From the NCBI GenBank assembly GCA_018350325.1, contig JAEVLN010000008.1:2809794-2873793 (forward strand): 64,000 nucleotides of DNA, in the 5' to 3' direction. This DNA is from Globodera rostochiensis. Its lineage: Eukaryota; Nematoda; Chromadorea; Rhabditida; Heteroderidae. The notes under the pieces are model-generated. The model was given only the letters and a program-made list of their open reading frames with translations. It was not told where the DNA came from and searched no databases. This document shows positions 53,351-64,000 of this stretch, piece after piece (the first letter of the stretch is position 1; each line of letters starts with the position of its first letter). The position numbers and the translations under genes were made by a program.

Positions 53351-56300
53351 ATGACTGATAGAATCCCCTCCAAATCGATCCGTAGTAAACGGGTGCATCC
53401 GACCATTTTCGGCCAGTATCAGGAACACCAGATGAAGAGACGTCATGATTTAGCCACCGGTACAATTACCTTATTCATCAACAGACTTTTTTCAATTAAA
53501 AGAGGGGCACTATTTATATTCGCAATAATTATATTTGCGCACTTTTGTGGTTAGTTAGGTAATTATGAATTAGCTTTAGTCAATGGCGGGTCGCCTCGGG
53601 CGAATGGCACGCCAACGGAAGGGTCGCCTCGGGCGAATGGCACGCCAACGGAAGGGTCGCCTCGGGCGAATGGCACGCCAACGGAAGGGTCGCCTCGGGC
53701 GAATGGCACGCCAACGGAAGGGTCGCCTCGGGCGAATGGCACGCCAACGGAAGGGTCGCCTCGGGCGAATGGCACGCCAACGGAAGGGTCGCCTCGGGCG
53801 AATGGCACGCCAACGGCGGAAGAGCCATCAGCCAACCCGGGCAACAACAGCGAGCAGCACAACGACAGATGGGTGCGCGTACGGAAATTGATGACCGCTG
53901 GCTCCACCTGCGAATGCCATGCCAAGGATAAGCCCGCGTGGGTCGGCGAAATCCACGGACTGTCCCAGGAATGTTTGGGTATCGGTTGGGAAGGTCGGGA
54001 ACGGAGAAATCGGAAAGCTTTGCGTCGTTAGGGACGGGCGGACGAACGATTAAGTGAATCGGACTTTCACTGTTCAGGCTTTGAACAGCACAAAACCGCC
54101 TCAACGATGCTTTTGGTGGCTGATTTTGGTGCTGTGCATAATGTGCGGCATTTGGTCAACAATTATGGTCATTCTCGAATTCATCGACGCGCCGACCGCG
54201 ACCAGCACAACCATTCGATTGGTTGGGGGGGGATGCTTTTGATCAGTTTTTGACTCTGATCTGACCCCAACATATGTATCACAAATTTTCTGATCAGATC
54301 AGACTTAGAAATGTCGCAATCAATTACTTTTTTGGTCCAAAATTGGAGTTGATTCGATTGATCGATCATTCAGTCCCATGTCCACTCATTCATTCAGGTG
54401 CCCAGTCTCGAGCTGCCGGCGATTACGGTGTGCCCCAAAGTGCCGGATGCGTACAACTTTACGGCGATGTACAAAGACATGCAGGAGATTATGCGAGGTC
54501 GACTGACGGAGGAGATGGCCAAGGACTTGATCAGCTACTGGATAGGCGGGAGCGGACTCGAGAATATGGCAATTTGGCTAAATTATTATCTCGATCGATT
54601 GTTGGCACTTTGACAGGACGCACTGCCCAAATTCAACGAATCGCATTTTCAAACGATCAAAGGGTTGTACGACAATTGGAGGCAGGGCATCGACGCAAAA
54701 AGCTTCTTCCATAAACTACAAGTGGCACGGGGACAGAAGAAATGATTATTTTCCAATTTTGGGGGGCAATTATTGACAATTAAAAACCAATTAATTTATT
54801 TATTTATTATGTAGAAAGCCTTTTGCGTCCCATTGAAGGCAAAGTACGGGTACAAATGCACTGATTTGTTCTACAACTGCGAGTTGGGCGGGGAGAATAA
54901 GCCTTGGTGAGAAGCGGCTAAAGAGAAAACATTGCCTATTCCATAAAAGCTGCGGGAAAATCTTCCATCCGAAGCCGGTGGTTCGCAGGGGCCTCTGCTA
55001 TCAGACGTTGAGGAACATAAACCAGGCAAAAGCAGCCGAGCCGAGCCGTTCGGATTCGGCTTCTTCCCAAACCAAAACGAATTGGCCACACTTTCAGACA
55101 GAAGCGGACGACATCGGACGGCTGGTGTTGGAGTTGAAGTCCCCGCCCAGCATCACTTCCCCCCAGTACAACTTCGCACAGGCAATTTGTGTGCTATGAT
55201 TTGATTCTTGGACATTGATCGAACACGGATCAGAACACAAAATCAGATTGATGTGCACGCGTCACATGCAAATTCTCTCCCGTCGCTTTCAGCCACAGAT
55301 AATCATTTACATCAACGACAATTTCGAGCAAGTGTTGGACTTCCCCCGCTTCTATTTGTATCCGAACGAGTGGAATCGAATGCACATCACCGCGCGAATG
55401 ATTGAACTGCTCGAGCACCCCAGTGACTGCAGCAATAACGTGCGGAAAGGAATGAGGAGGGCATCCTCGGCGGGGGTGGAGGGGGGGGGGGAATTCCCGG
55501 CGGGGGTGGGGGAGGGGGGGGGGATTCCCGGCGGGGAGGGGGGGGGGGATTCCCGGCGGGGAGGGGGGAATTCCCGGCGGGGGTGGAGGGAGGGGGGGGG
55601 GGATTCCCGGCGGGGAGGGGGGGGATTCCGGCGGGGAGGGGGGGAATTCCCGGCGGGGGTGGAGGGAGGGGGGGGGGATTCCCGGCGGGAGGGGGGGATT
55701 CCCGGCGGGGAGGGGGGGAATTCCCGGCGGGGGTGGAGGGAGGGGGGGGAATTCCCGGCGGGGGTGGAGGGAGGGGGGGGGGGGAATTCCCGGCGGGGGT
55801 GGAGGAGGGGGGGGGGAATTCCCGGCGGGGGTGGAGGGAGGGGGGGGGGGAATTCCCGGCGGGGTGGAGGGAGGGGGGGGGGAATTCCCGGCGGGGAGGG
55901 GGGGGGATTCCCGGCGGGGAGGGGGGAATTCCCGGCGGGGGTGGAGGGAGGGGGGGGGGGGAATTCCCGGCGGGGGTGGAGGAGGGGGGGGGAATTCCCG
56001 GCGGGGGTGGAGGGAGGGGGGGGGGGAATTCCCGGCGGGGTGGAGGGAGGGGGGGGGGGGGGAATTCCCGGCGGGGGTGGAGGGAGGGGGGGGGGGATTC
56101 CGGCGGGGAGAGGGGCATTCCCGGCGGGGGTGGGGGGGGGGGGAAATTCCCGGTGGGGGAGGGGCATTCCCGGCGGGGGTGGGGGGGGGGAAATTCCCGG
56201 TGGGGAGAGGGGCATTCCGGCGGAGGTGGGGGGGGGGATTCCCGGCGGGGAGAGGGGCATTCCCGGCGGGGGTGGGGGGGGGGGAAATTCCCGGTGGGGA

Positions 56301-58072
56301 GAGGGGCATTCCCGGCGGGGGTGGGGGGGGGGAAATCCCGGTGGGGAGAGGGGCATTCCCGGCGGGGGGGGGGGGGGGGAAATTCCCGGTGGGGGAGGGG
56401 ATTCCCGGCGGGGGTGGGGGAGGGGGGGGGGAATTCCCGGCGGGGAGAAGGGCATTCCCGGCGTGGGAGGGGGGGGGGGGGGGAATTCCCGGCGGGGGAG
56501 GGGGGGGGGAATTCCCGGCGGGGGTAGCAATGGAAAAAACAGTGGCCAAATCGATCGTGCCAACCCAAGCCGCCCATGAAAAAAAGCCCAAAAGATTGTT
56601 TTGTTTAGGTATTCGGCAAAGATTCAAATTGTTTTGTGCGCAATTGGCTTTCTGCCACGGTGATTGGCCCGCACAATTGCACAGTGCCTTATTTGGACAA
56701 CGTGTAATTTGCCAAAAATTGGAATTGCGCTGTAAATAAAAACATTGCCCCTTAAGGGAAGGAGTGCGAGCCGATATTCCGACCTGCGACCCGATCATTC
56801 TTGCTAGAAAGTGAGTCACTTTCTTTTTGATTCCGAACACTTCTGAAAACCCTCCGCACTGATCTATAATAATTAGCGATCACCAGAAAGGATAACGCCC
56901 GGGGGTGGTTAGGTTTAGATCGTTATTATGCCCAACCAATTATCGTCTGATCACTTTTTCCTAATCCTATTTCCTTCCCAGATACGAAGATGTCATCCAA
57001 CGGGTCCACGCAGGATCAGTGCACCACCACGACTGTATCCCGGGATGTAAACGCTGGGAGTACAGGTTCTGCCGCGCATCAGTGCCGTCAATTTTGCCGT
57101 ATTACAAATGGTCCCGCCCCTCCCTTAAAGCGTTTCCCTCCAGCAAAGTCCGTCGCTGCAACCGTTCGCCAATTACGTGGGCAAATGAGTGAAGTGGCTG
57201 TGTCTGTGTTTACCTTTTCCCGTTTAAGTCGTTCAACTTGGAAGTGTCCTTCTACGACCTCCAGTTTGAAAATGTTGAGGAGGTGAGCAGTGTCCTCCCC
57301 CACCCCGGGCATTCTCGAGACATTACAGTAACCAAATCGAAACCACCAAAAAAAGTCTCGTGAATCCTTGGTTGAGACACTGGAGCTATAATCTTTCTTC
57401 AAGATCCGTACCATCACATTCCCCGGGTTCATGTCCCAAATTGGGGGCCAGGTTCGTTCAGACAGATGGGAAATATGGTCATCCTAAACGTCTTTTTTGC
57501 CTCAGTTCGGTTTCTACCTCGGCTTGTCCATCGTCACAATGATCCAGGTCATTTATTCATTGTGGGCGGGGGGGGGGGGGGAGGGACTTCCCCGTGGGGT
57601 GGGGAGTGACTTCCCCATGGGGGACGGATCACTTCCCCGTGGGGGACGGATGACTTCCCCCCCCCCGGGGGTTAGACGTTAGCTTGTGTTGTGTACAATA
57701 TCTCGACTGAAGAAATTAAATTTTGGATAGGTGCTTTTGTCCGTCGCTAAATTGCTCTTTCAAACTATTGGCCGAATATTGGCGTTGTTTGTTGGCAATG
57801 CGATGCCAAAAAATGGTGCAGAAATAGGACAAGGGGGCAGAGAGCGAGAGGGGGCGGGGGAAAGACAACGCGACGAGAGAGAACGCGTTGAGATGCGGCA
57901 GAGAGCAAGAGAGAAGTGCGGCGGCAGACACAACGAGGCTTTAAGAGAGAGTTCATCAGACAGAGACAGAGAAATGAGAGGGGCGAACAGTGAGAGGGAA
58001 GACGAAGAGACCGTGGGGAGGAAGAGAGCGGCAAGACTGCTCGAAGTCGAGGAAGGCGTCACCGAGTGTTGA
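53351..58072 (+). CDS. DEG/ENaC-family sodium channel subunit with N-terminal 11-residue repeats
   Basis: Degenerin/epithelial-Na-channel/ASIC-type subunit with two transmembrane segments. Exon 1 (ATG 53351, [14 protein letters not shown]) joins at 53581 to a long exon with seven copies of [11 protein letters not shown] (33-bp DNA units), then [15 protein letters not shown] and EIHGLSQE near TM1. TM1 is [20 protein letters not shown]. The extracellular domain begins [20 protein letters not shown] (family FPAVTIC site), then [95 protein letters not shown], then [23 protein letters not shown] and [19 protein letters not shown]2 and the selectivity region read [21 protein letters not shown] (G-x-S). 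The cytoplasmic tail is Arg/Glu-rich, stopping at 58070-58072. The HGLSQ-to-TM1 junction is unresolved. A 1-kb G-rich repeat fills the intron before SNCFV. Confidence 0.9.
53586..53817 (+). repeat. 33-bp coding tandem repeat x7
   Basis: Unit gggtcgcctcgggcgaatgg + cacgccaacggaa, near-identical across seven copies. In the channel frame it encodes [11 protein letters not shown] repeated; units are multiples of three so copy number can change without frameshift. Part of the DEG/ENaC N-terminal exon. Confidence 0.95.
55462..56527 (+). repeat. G-rich minisatellite in DEG/ENaC intron
   Basis: About 1.07 kb of units such as ggaattcccggcgggggtgg + agggaggggggg, with shorter forms lacking the ggtggaggga part. 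From 56100 units switch to aaattcccggtggggagagg + ggcattcccggcgggggtgg. G runs of 7-14 are frequent. Flanking channel exons are intact. Confidence 0.95.
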
Positions 58073-58681
58073 CGGGTCCATTGTTTCTGTAATCCGAAAA
58101 TGATCTGATCCTGATCAGGGCGTTGGACCGATCAGATCAGATCGAGACCAGGGGCCAATAAAAATTTCGAACGACAAATTTGTGGTTTGTAATTGTGATT
58201 GGCCCGATCATATTCTTGAAACGGTAGGTAATCCTACAGAATGGGGATCCCTAATTCATTTGTTGGTAAATGTTGAGCCGTGGGTTTTTGGGGGTGCTGA
58301 TCAGTGATCACGAATCTTTTTGAGAAAAAGTCGGGATCCCCAATCCGAAGGGTTACACTCGAAACAAACGGATCATCTTGCGCTACAATTCTAATTTGAT
58401 TTTTTGTTACTTTTCCGTTCTAATTTGTAAGACGTAATGGCATCCGTTTCGTAATTAAATGAATTGGCATATAATGTAGACCTTGCACTTTTTTATAGGC
58501 TAAATATGCTTATAGTTAGGCTTTTTTTAACTTAACGGGTTATTTTCGTGTTTATTGACCTCAATACCCCCCCCCCCCAAAAAAGTGGGATTGATAAAAC
58601 TTTATACCTAAACGATCTGAAGTAGATAAAATTGATGAAAAATTCAAGTGAATGCAAAGAAATATATATAATATGTAAAGA
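58073..58681. other. Intergenic, convergent ends of DEG/ENaC and minus-strand gene
   Basis: About 600 bp with GATC-rich inverted-repeat-like sequence around 58100-58145 (atgatctgatcctgatcagg) and AT-rich remainder. No gene seen. Confidence 0.5.
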
Positions 58682-60796
58682 TCATTTTATGAGCACCCCA
58701 AACTCGTCTTTCATCTCCATAGCCAACATTTGCATCCGTATCTCCTCCGAATTCAACGCCCTGCCGTCCGGACACTCCGCAACCATCCGCGCCCAATCCA
58801 ACAACAGAAATCGATTGTTGTGCAGAATTTGTTGCTTACTGAAAACAGAAAGTTTATTTGTTACACTTCTAACCGATAGAAATTTACCTGTCGCTGTGCA
58901 CAAAATGGCGTAGCTGATCATTGAAAGTGCGGAATTGTGTTGTGTACTCGTCAACCTTAAAAAGGGACGGCATTTTATTTGAGTGAATTGCCTTAAGGGG
59001 GAGGGGGGCCTTCTCCGGTATTTACTTCAGGGATAGTGACAGCAACAATGCGTGGCGGTGTGTAGAAATAGTGATGGCCGTTCTCGTAGCTCTTCACCAG
59101 CGTGTGCTCGTTCATCGGCAAATTAGTGAGGAACCAATTGCGAAGCCATTCGAGGAATTCCGATGGGTCCGGAACACATTGGCATTGCACAATTTGATCG
59201 TGGCCGTAAACGACGAAAAGATAGGAAAACTCAAAATTAGCCAAATGGGCCGGGTTCTTCAGAAAGTCCTTGTTGCACTCAAGGCCGCGTTCGTGGAAAG
59301 TCCTGCAAAGTTTGAAGTGTCTGATATAATAAGTACAAGCAAAACCTAACAGAGCTCTTTCAATATAAAAATATGAGAGAGCTCAAAATTCGAACCAAGG
59401 AAGGGACTCCCGAGACCCCATTTCTTGAAATCAGTCCTAAGACGAAAAATCCGACATTTTATAAATTGGTAATAAATGAACGTGCCAAAAATCTCCGGGA
59501 TGTTCGAGCGTTCTCAACACATACGCATTCTTCAGTACACCCTCGTCCAGCCGATGGAGCAGCGAGTCGGTAAGTATAAGCCGCGAAAAGCGCACCAATC
59601 GATCGCTTTGTCCAATCCCCAGACCGGAGCAGTCCGGCTGTTTTGATATTTTTTTGCACCGTTCCTCCACCGCCGCTACAACGTTTCGAACATCGGTATA
59701 CGCCTGGTAATGTGAAAAAAGATTATTTTTGTGCGTTCATACCATATTTATTGCCATTTTCCGCTTAATTAAATTTCCATTAAATTAAATGATTCTTTCA
59801 GAGATGCCTCATTATTTAATCACCTGTTCATGCAGATAACGCCGGCTGCGAGTGTTTGTTTTTGGCACTCCATTTTTAGACTTTGCCAGTTTCTTCTTAA
59901 ATAAATAAATGATTATCATTAATCAAAGCAAAGCAAACCAAAAAATTCGTTGTCGATGAAGTGAAAACGAACAAATTTTTGTCATTGGCCGTCGAATGTG
60001 TCATCTACAAGTTGCAGATAAATTTCCTTTTTTTTTAATCGTTTGAATCTTACGCTGTTTCCTTCGTCAATCTCAAAACTTCGAGTTTTAATTTCGTCCG
60101 AAAACCGGAGAACCTAAAAAGGGTAATTATAATTACCAAACATTGTTAACAATTGTTAATACTTTTTGTCCAATGGCAAGGCGACGCTTCACTAAATTTA
60201 AAATTAATTTCAAATCTATTAAATGGACGCACATTTTTGCTCGGCCTCATAATCGAACCGTTTGCGCTAAAAATAAAAAGTAAAAACACGAGTCATTCCC
60301 AAAAATAAACTCACAATTTTCACTTTGCTCGAATATTTTCGATTAGTTTTGGCCGGTGAGGCGGGCCTTGGCGGTGGAAGTGGCTGATCGAAAATATCGA
60401 ACTCGCTAATAAATCAAAAATTAGGGAAAAGAGTAAAATTCATTTAAAAGCGACCTTCGTTTTTCTGGGGAGACATTTATCACTGTACAAAAACTGTCGT
60501 CGACAACCGATGAATATCCGGCAGCATCAAAACGCCTCAACAGCGGCCCATCTGAATAATGAGAAAATTGCTTAATTTTATGCGTCGTTCGTCACAAGTA
60601 ATTCATTTTAAAATTGTCAGTTTGTAATCAGCAATCCCAAAAAACAAACACCTTGATACAAGTTTTCAAAAATCAAGCCTTCTGACACTAAAAAATTTCT
60701 ATTACCGTCTGAATCCCAGCAGTGCTCTCGCTTGGCAGCCAACACTCTTGCACCGCCCCCGTTTACCACTGACGAAGTCGGACAATTGTTGGACAT
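58682..60796 (-). CDS. Unrecognised multi-exon protein
   Basis: I do not recognise the family. The ATG at 60796 starts MSNNCPTSSVVNGGGARVLA, AKREHCWDSDG. Further minus-strand segments with plausible splice sites are GPLLRRFDAAGYSSVVDDSF, an SPEKR/EFDIFDQPLPPPRPASP segment, KRFDYEAEQKCA, VLRFSDEIKTRSFEIDE, KKLAKSKNGVPKTNTRSRRY, AYTDVRNVVAAVEERCKKIS, SGLGIGQSDRLVRFSRLILT, HRLDEGVLKNAYVLRTLEHP, TFHERGLECNKDFLKNPAHL, NFEFSYLFVVYGHDQIVQCQ, FLEWLRNWFLTNLPMNEHTL, HHYFYTPPRIVAVTIPE, VDEYTTQFRTFNDQLRHFVH and LLLDWARMVAECPDGRALNS, ending MKDEFGVLIK-stop. A short Pro-rich basic N-terminal half plus a folded C-terminal half is suggested, and a nuclear location is a guess. It sits head-to-tail with the acidic gene, 90 bp downstream of that gene's stop, so an operon pair is possible. 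Confidence 0.55.
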
Positions 60797-60885
60797 ATTT
60801 AATGCTTAAAAAATTTTATATTATTCAGACAATTCTAAGTGTTTTTATAAGCAACCAAAAAAAAGATCCGTTTCCATGAATCCCG

Positions 60886-62731
60886 TCAATTTTTCACTGT
60901 CCAGCCATAAATACCCGGCTTAATGGGCGAATATGGTCGCTTTGATATTCCATCGGTGTTGGTCCCTCTACGCGACTGCTGACCAACATTAGCGGAAGCG
61001 TCTTCACCGCTTTCCGGAAGTGACGAAGAGTCCGTCCCGCCACTCGTCATCACACTTCCTTCGTCCTCATCAGTGTTTAACTGACCATCTTCGTCCTCCT
61101 TGCTCGCCACCTCACCATCCTCGGCCCCCTCCGTCCGATCCGTCTCAATCGCCTTTTTGCCAAGCTGTTCCTCTTCCCTCCACACACTTTCTTCTGGCTC
61201 CCGTTTAACCGCCGTCGGTGGATGTTCATCGCCCGTCTTTGGTGTGCTTTGTTCCTCCGGCACGTCAAATAATGACTTGTTCCCAAATGACAGAGAGTAC
61301 AGGTCGTCATCATCATCGTCCTCCGCCTCCCTCTCCGGCGCAGCTTCTTGTTCCTCATTTGCCACTTTTCTCGTTGGTACATCCAAAATTAGATTCGACG
61401 ACGAACTTTGCCCGACTTTCGGTGGTTCTTTGTTCAATGACGGACTTTGCCCGACTTTCGGTGGTTCTTTGTTCAATGACGGACTTTGCCCGACTTTCGG
61501 TGGTTCTTTGCTCGCATAAATGTCCACAGCGTCCTCCTGCTCGTCCACTTCAATGATTTCTTGCTTTACCGTTATTGCCGCCTTCCCGACTTGGTTCTGC
61601 TTCTGCTGCTCTTCATTTCCGTCCGTTTGGGTGTCCGTCCTCCTCTTCTTCCTCTGTTCGTCCTCCTCCACATTTGCATCCCGTCGCGCACTTTGTCCCT
61701 CGTTCATTTTGGAGGTCCAACTCGGAAGAGTTGGTGATAATCCAACAATTGGTCCCGTAAACATCAGCGAACCTGATGACTGTACTTCGGCTGAACGCCT
61801 TTTCCTCATAGCCATCAACGACTTGGGCTCATCATCGACGAGTTCAGGACTTGCCAATGTCACCATAACGGGCGGACTTGCATTTTTGTTCTTAACGTTT
61901 ATTTTAAAAAAACCTATTTACAGAAAAGCGCAGAAAAGCATTCACCTCGTTAAATGCTTGTCGAATGAAAAAGTTCTGATTCGACTGCTCCCGGCGTTCT
62001 GCAAAACGCAAATGAAAATAAAAAGAAAGAAATAATTTAACCGAATTATGCAAAAAATGACCTTTCCAGCTGACGATGTTCTCAATAAATTCCTTCACAA
62101 ACGGCCAGATAAAAGTTACGTCCTGAATCCCGCGATGATTTTTCAGCTTCAATTGGTCCAACCTCAACCACATTTCATCGACAGTGTCTCTTAACAGCCT
62201 TTCCACACAATTCCCTAAAACTCGAGATCGATTTAAGTCTAATTGTTCAAGGGCAACCTGCACTTGCATAGGCCTTTACCAGCACTCCCGCGACGAGATC
62301 AGAAAAACACTCGAGCGCTTTAAACTCAAAGAATGATTTTGAACTTTTTCTCAACAATTGGCATTTTGCAGCAATCCAACCGAGAAAATCAGCTAGAAAT
62401 GAAAAAAAGCAAGCTTAATGTTTTAGTCAAGAACGCTTAAAATCTCATAATTAGGGCTAATGCCTCCATTTAAAAACAAATCCGTTTTGTGGAGTAAGGC
62501 TTTCGGGTTCATAAAATCCGAATCTGACATCATTCTCAAAAGAAATTAGACGGAGGAAGGGAGGGGCAGAAATACATAAAAACAACCACAAAAGTTCAAA
62601 ACAAAGCAATTATGAAAACCCCATTAAAAATGTAATTGCCACGAACCTTTTGAAAGTTCACCCTCCTCATCGATTCTGCTGCGATTTGCCGCTACGTCTT
62701 CCTCACTGCAAAAGCTGCCACTCTTAGACAT
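60886..62731 (-). CDS. Unrecognised acidic, probably nuclear, protein
   Basis: The ATG at 62731 starts MSKSGSFCSEEDVAANRSRI, DEEGELSK. Next comes an exon with DFLGWIAAKCQLLRKSSKS and ALECFSDLVAGVLVKAYASA. Then EQLDLNRSRVLGNCVERLLR, DEMWLRLDQLKLKNHRGIQD, FVKEFIENIVSWK/ERREQSN, FFIRQAFNE/NKNASPPVMV, and a long terminal exon. That exon contains a basic patch (KKRRTDTQ), a three-copy 13-residue repeat (KEPPKVGQSPSLN) and Asp/Glu runs (EREAEDDDDDDLYSLSF). It ends KRPYSPIKPGIYGWTVKN-stop at 60886. Exon joins are phase-consistent for ERREQ and NKNAS. The helical N-terminal part followed by a disordered acidic/basic tail suggests a chromatin or transcription-associated protein, but I recognise no family. 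The stop is 90 bp before the start of the next minus-strand gene. Confidence 0.6.
61397..61512 (-). repeat. 39-bp coding tandem repeat (x3)
   Basis: Three near-perfect 39-bp units (gactttgcccgactttcggt + ggttctttgttcaatgacg on the + strand), encoding the KEPPKVGQSPSLN repeat of the acidic protein. The third copy changes to SSSSN. Confidence 0.9.
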
Positions 62732-62861
62732 AATTCAGTTGCATTGTTCGAATTCACAATATAAATGGAAAATTTGATTTTTGTCTAAAAATTTCAACGC
62801 AATAATTTTACCAAAATGCACCCCTAATTTGGGGCAAACCGGAGTCCCGGCGGAAAAACAT

Positions 62862-63054
62862 CTTAAAAATTTTAAATGCATGTTTTCTACGGTAAAAATA
62901 TGCGTAGAACACGAACGAGCTCGAATTTTGCGATTTCGGCGTCGCAGAATCTGATTGCGAATTCATGCTCATCGGAATATTGAATTCATGCATAATCGGA
63001 TTCGTGATCTTTGCATATTTTCACCCTAGAAAACATGCATTTAAAATTTTTAAG
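62862..63054. repeat. Foldback with 27-bp perfect terminal arms
   Basis: Left arm 62862-62888 (cttaaaaattttaaatgcat + gttttct) and right arm 63028-63054 are exact reverse complements. Further inward pairing is partial. Intergenic, upstream of SLC36 copy 2. Confidence 0.85.
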
Positions 63055-63234
63055 GGACAGGGCTCGGATATCGCTGCTTTAGCAATTTTTTTGTGGTTTT
63101 TAAAAGTCTAATGCTGCTTTTTGTGGGGTTTCAAAAGCTTTGCGAACTTTTTGCCGATTTTTGTGGGGTTTTTTTGGAAATTAATGAAAATTTAAAAAAT
63201 GCTATAGATTTGAATATTTGGCATAATGTAGTTT

Positions 63235-64000
63235 GTTTCTTTTTTTGACCGTTGTGTATTCTGATGTACTTAATCAGTTCGAACTTCGAAGTTGTGATGG
63301 CATTTTTCCTTCTTTTTTTAGAAAAAGGCATCCAATTCCAAACGACTCCCACAGAACCGCTCCGTAGTGACAAAATGACGTCGATAGATGAGGAGAATAA
63401 TGATAGTGATTCGAAATACGATGAAATTTACGAGAGCGCTGAGGTAACGGAGCCGAGTTGGGACGAATCGGCGAATTACCAAACCAAACTTTTCCAGGAC
63501 GAGGACAAACTGCAGAAACAACCACAAAAGACAGCCGCCGGTCTGATGCGTGACGCCCACGGCGAGATTATTCGGGAAAAGGGACTTTCGTACGTCTGAC
63601 GTGAAATTGCCCTTTCATAAAATGATTTTGTCGTCGTTCAGCTTTCTCGTGGCATTGCTCGACTTCTTAAAAGGACTCATTGGTTCCGGATTCCTCGCGC
63701 TTCCATGGGCCTTTTGCCGTGTCGGACCCTGGGTTGCTTTGGTTTTCGGATTCCCAATACTCTTTCGGTTAAGTCCGGCCTAATTCTGCTCTTCTTCATT
63801 GCTTTCCTCAATTACTATTCCATGTCGCTACTTGTGCAGTGTGCTCAGTACCATTATGTTCGGTACGTTATGCTTACTACGAGCATACCGTTACCTTTAA
63901 CTGTTTTCAAGCCTCAACATTCCTTATCTGAGTTGCGGCAATGTGGCGAGAGAGACGTGCAAAGTCAGCTTCAGATGGGTCCAAGGCCATGGAAGACTTG
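63235..64000 (+). repeat. Duplicated segment, copy 2 (matches 15240-15960)
   Basis: Second copy of the SLC36 5' block, continuing past the window end. Identity is near-complete over exons 1-2 and intron 1. The intron near 63870-63910 is unrelated to its counterpart at 15872-15905, while the next exon is again nearly identical. Confidence 0.9.
63375..64000 (+). CDS. SLC36-type amino acid transporter, copy 2, 3' end outside window
   Basis: Paralogue of the transporter at 15376. The acidic N-terminal tail is identical over about 70 residues (MTSIDEENNDSDSKYDEIYE onward). Then GLS/FLVALLDFLKGLIGSGFL, ALPWAFCRVGPWVAL, a 32-bp intron at the same place (63742-63773), GLILLFFIAFLNYYS, LLVQCAQYHYVR, LNIPYLSCGNVARETCK. 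The first membrane segment GLIGSGFLALP fits the SLC36 consensus better than copy 1 (GRVSSGFLALP), so copy 2 is probably closer to the ancestral sequence. The rest is outside the window. Same substrate-class inference as copy 1. Confidence 0.9.

Noticed and set aside
55215..56840. Long Gly-rich (+) and Pro-rich (-) ORFs of 300-536 codons
   Set aside because: Same cause: the G-rich intronic minisatellite of the DEG/ENaC gene. The flanking channel exons splice across it.
59345..59400. Hairpin plus ggttcgaa-like motif suggesting a tRNA on the minus strand
   Set aside because: No anticodon arm or acceptor pairing of the right spacing; the stretch is an intron of the unrecognised minus-strand gene.

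Overview
This is nuclear DNA from a nematode. Introns are short (about 32-60 bp, with a few long repeat-filled ones). The gene set is nematode in type: an FMRFamide-like peptide precursor with -GTMRFG peptides (flp-3), a CX-module protein, a tyrosinase with C-terminal ShKT modules, SLC36 amino-acid carriers, an LGC-type Cys-loop channel, a DEG/ENaC channel and an animal-type NADH glutamate synthase. At least four introns read best with a GC donor. I recall frequent GC-AG introns being reported for cyst nematodes (Globodera/Heterodera), so a tylenchid plant parasite is plausible. The species cannot be fixed from this window.

Layout, left to right. 1-2176 (+): last half of an ABCC transporter, cut by the window edge. 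2745-6308 (+): EPS15/EHS-1 endocytic adaptor. 7766-12544 (+): Cys-loop anion channel with a 2.1-kb G-rich minisatellite inside the M3-splitting intron. 12852-14438 (-): ORC2. 15376-17548 (+): SLC36 transporter, copy 1. 19080-21981 (+): secreted tyrosinase. 23152-24725 (+): annexin. 25283-27055 (+): 3-beta-HSD-like steroid dehydrogenase. 27376-28439 (-): unrecognised gene. 29847-42640 (-): NADH glutamate synthase (GOGAT) with three genes nested antisense in its introns: a CX-module secreted protein (33173-33732) and two neuropeptide precursors, flp-2-like (39146-39518) and flp-3 (40074-40577). 42641-46650: repeat-rich and gene-poor, with a perfect 166-bp-arm inverted repeat. 46651-48037 (+): GNAT acetyltransferase. 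48673-51342 (+): Wnt ligand. 51789-52615 (+): Cys-rich secreted, possibly ground-like, protein. 53351-58072 (+): DEG/ENaC channel with an 11-residue repeat and a 1-kb G-rich minisatellite intron. 58682-60796 and 60886-62731 (both -): two unrecognised genes, one strongly acidic. 63375-64000 (+): start of SLC36 copy 2, nearly identical to copy 1 at its 5' end.

The genes do not form an operon-like pathway. The window looks like ordinary chromosome arm carrying many neuronal and developmental genes. Its unusual features are structural: antisense nested neuropeptide genes, tandem repeats grown out of splice sites or in coding exons, long strand-asymmetric G-rich minisatellites in ion-channel introns, non-canonical and very short introns, foldback elements, and abundant poly-G/poly-C runs.

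Exon boundaries were read by eye from splice motifs and protein similarity recalled from known families. Gene spans are more reliable than individual junctions.
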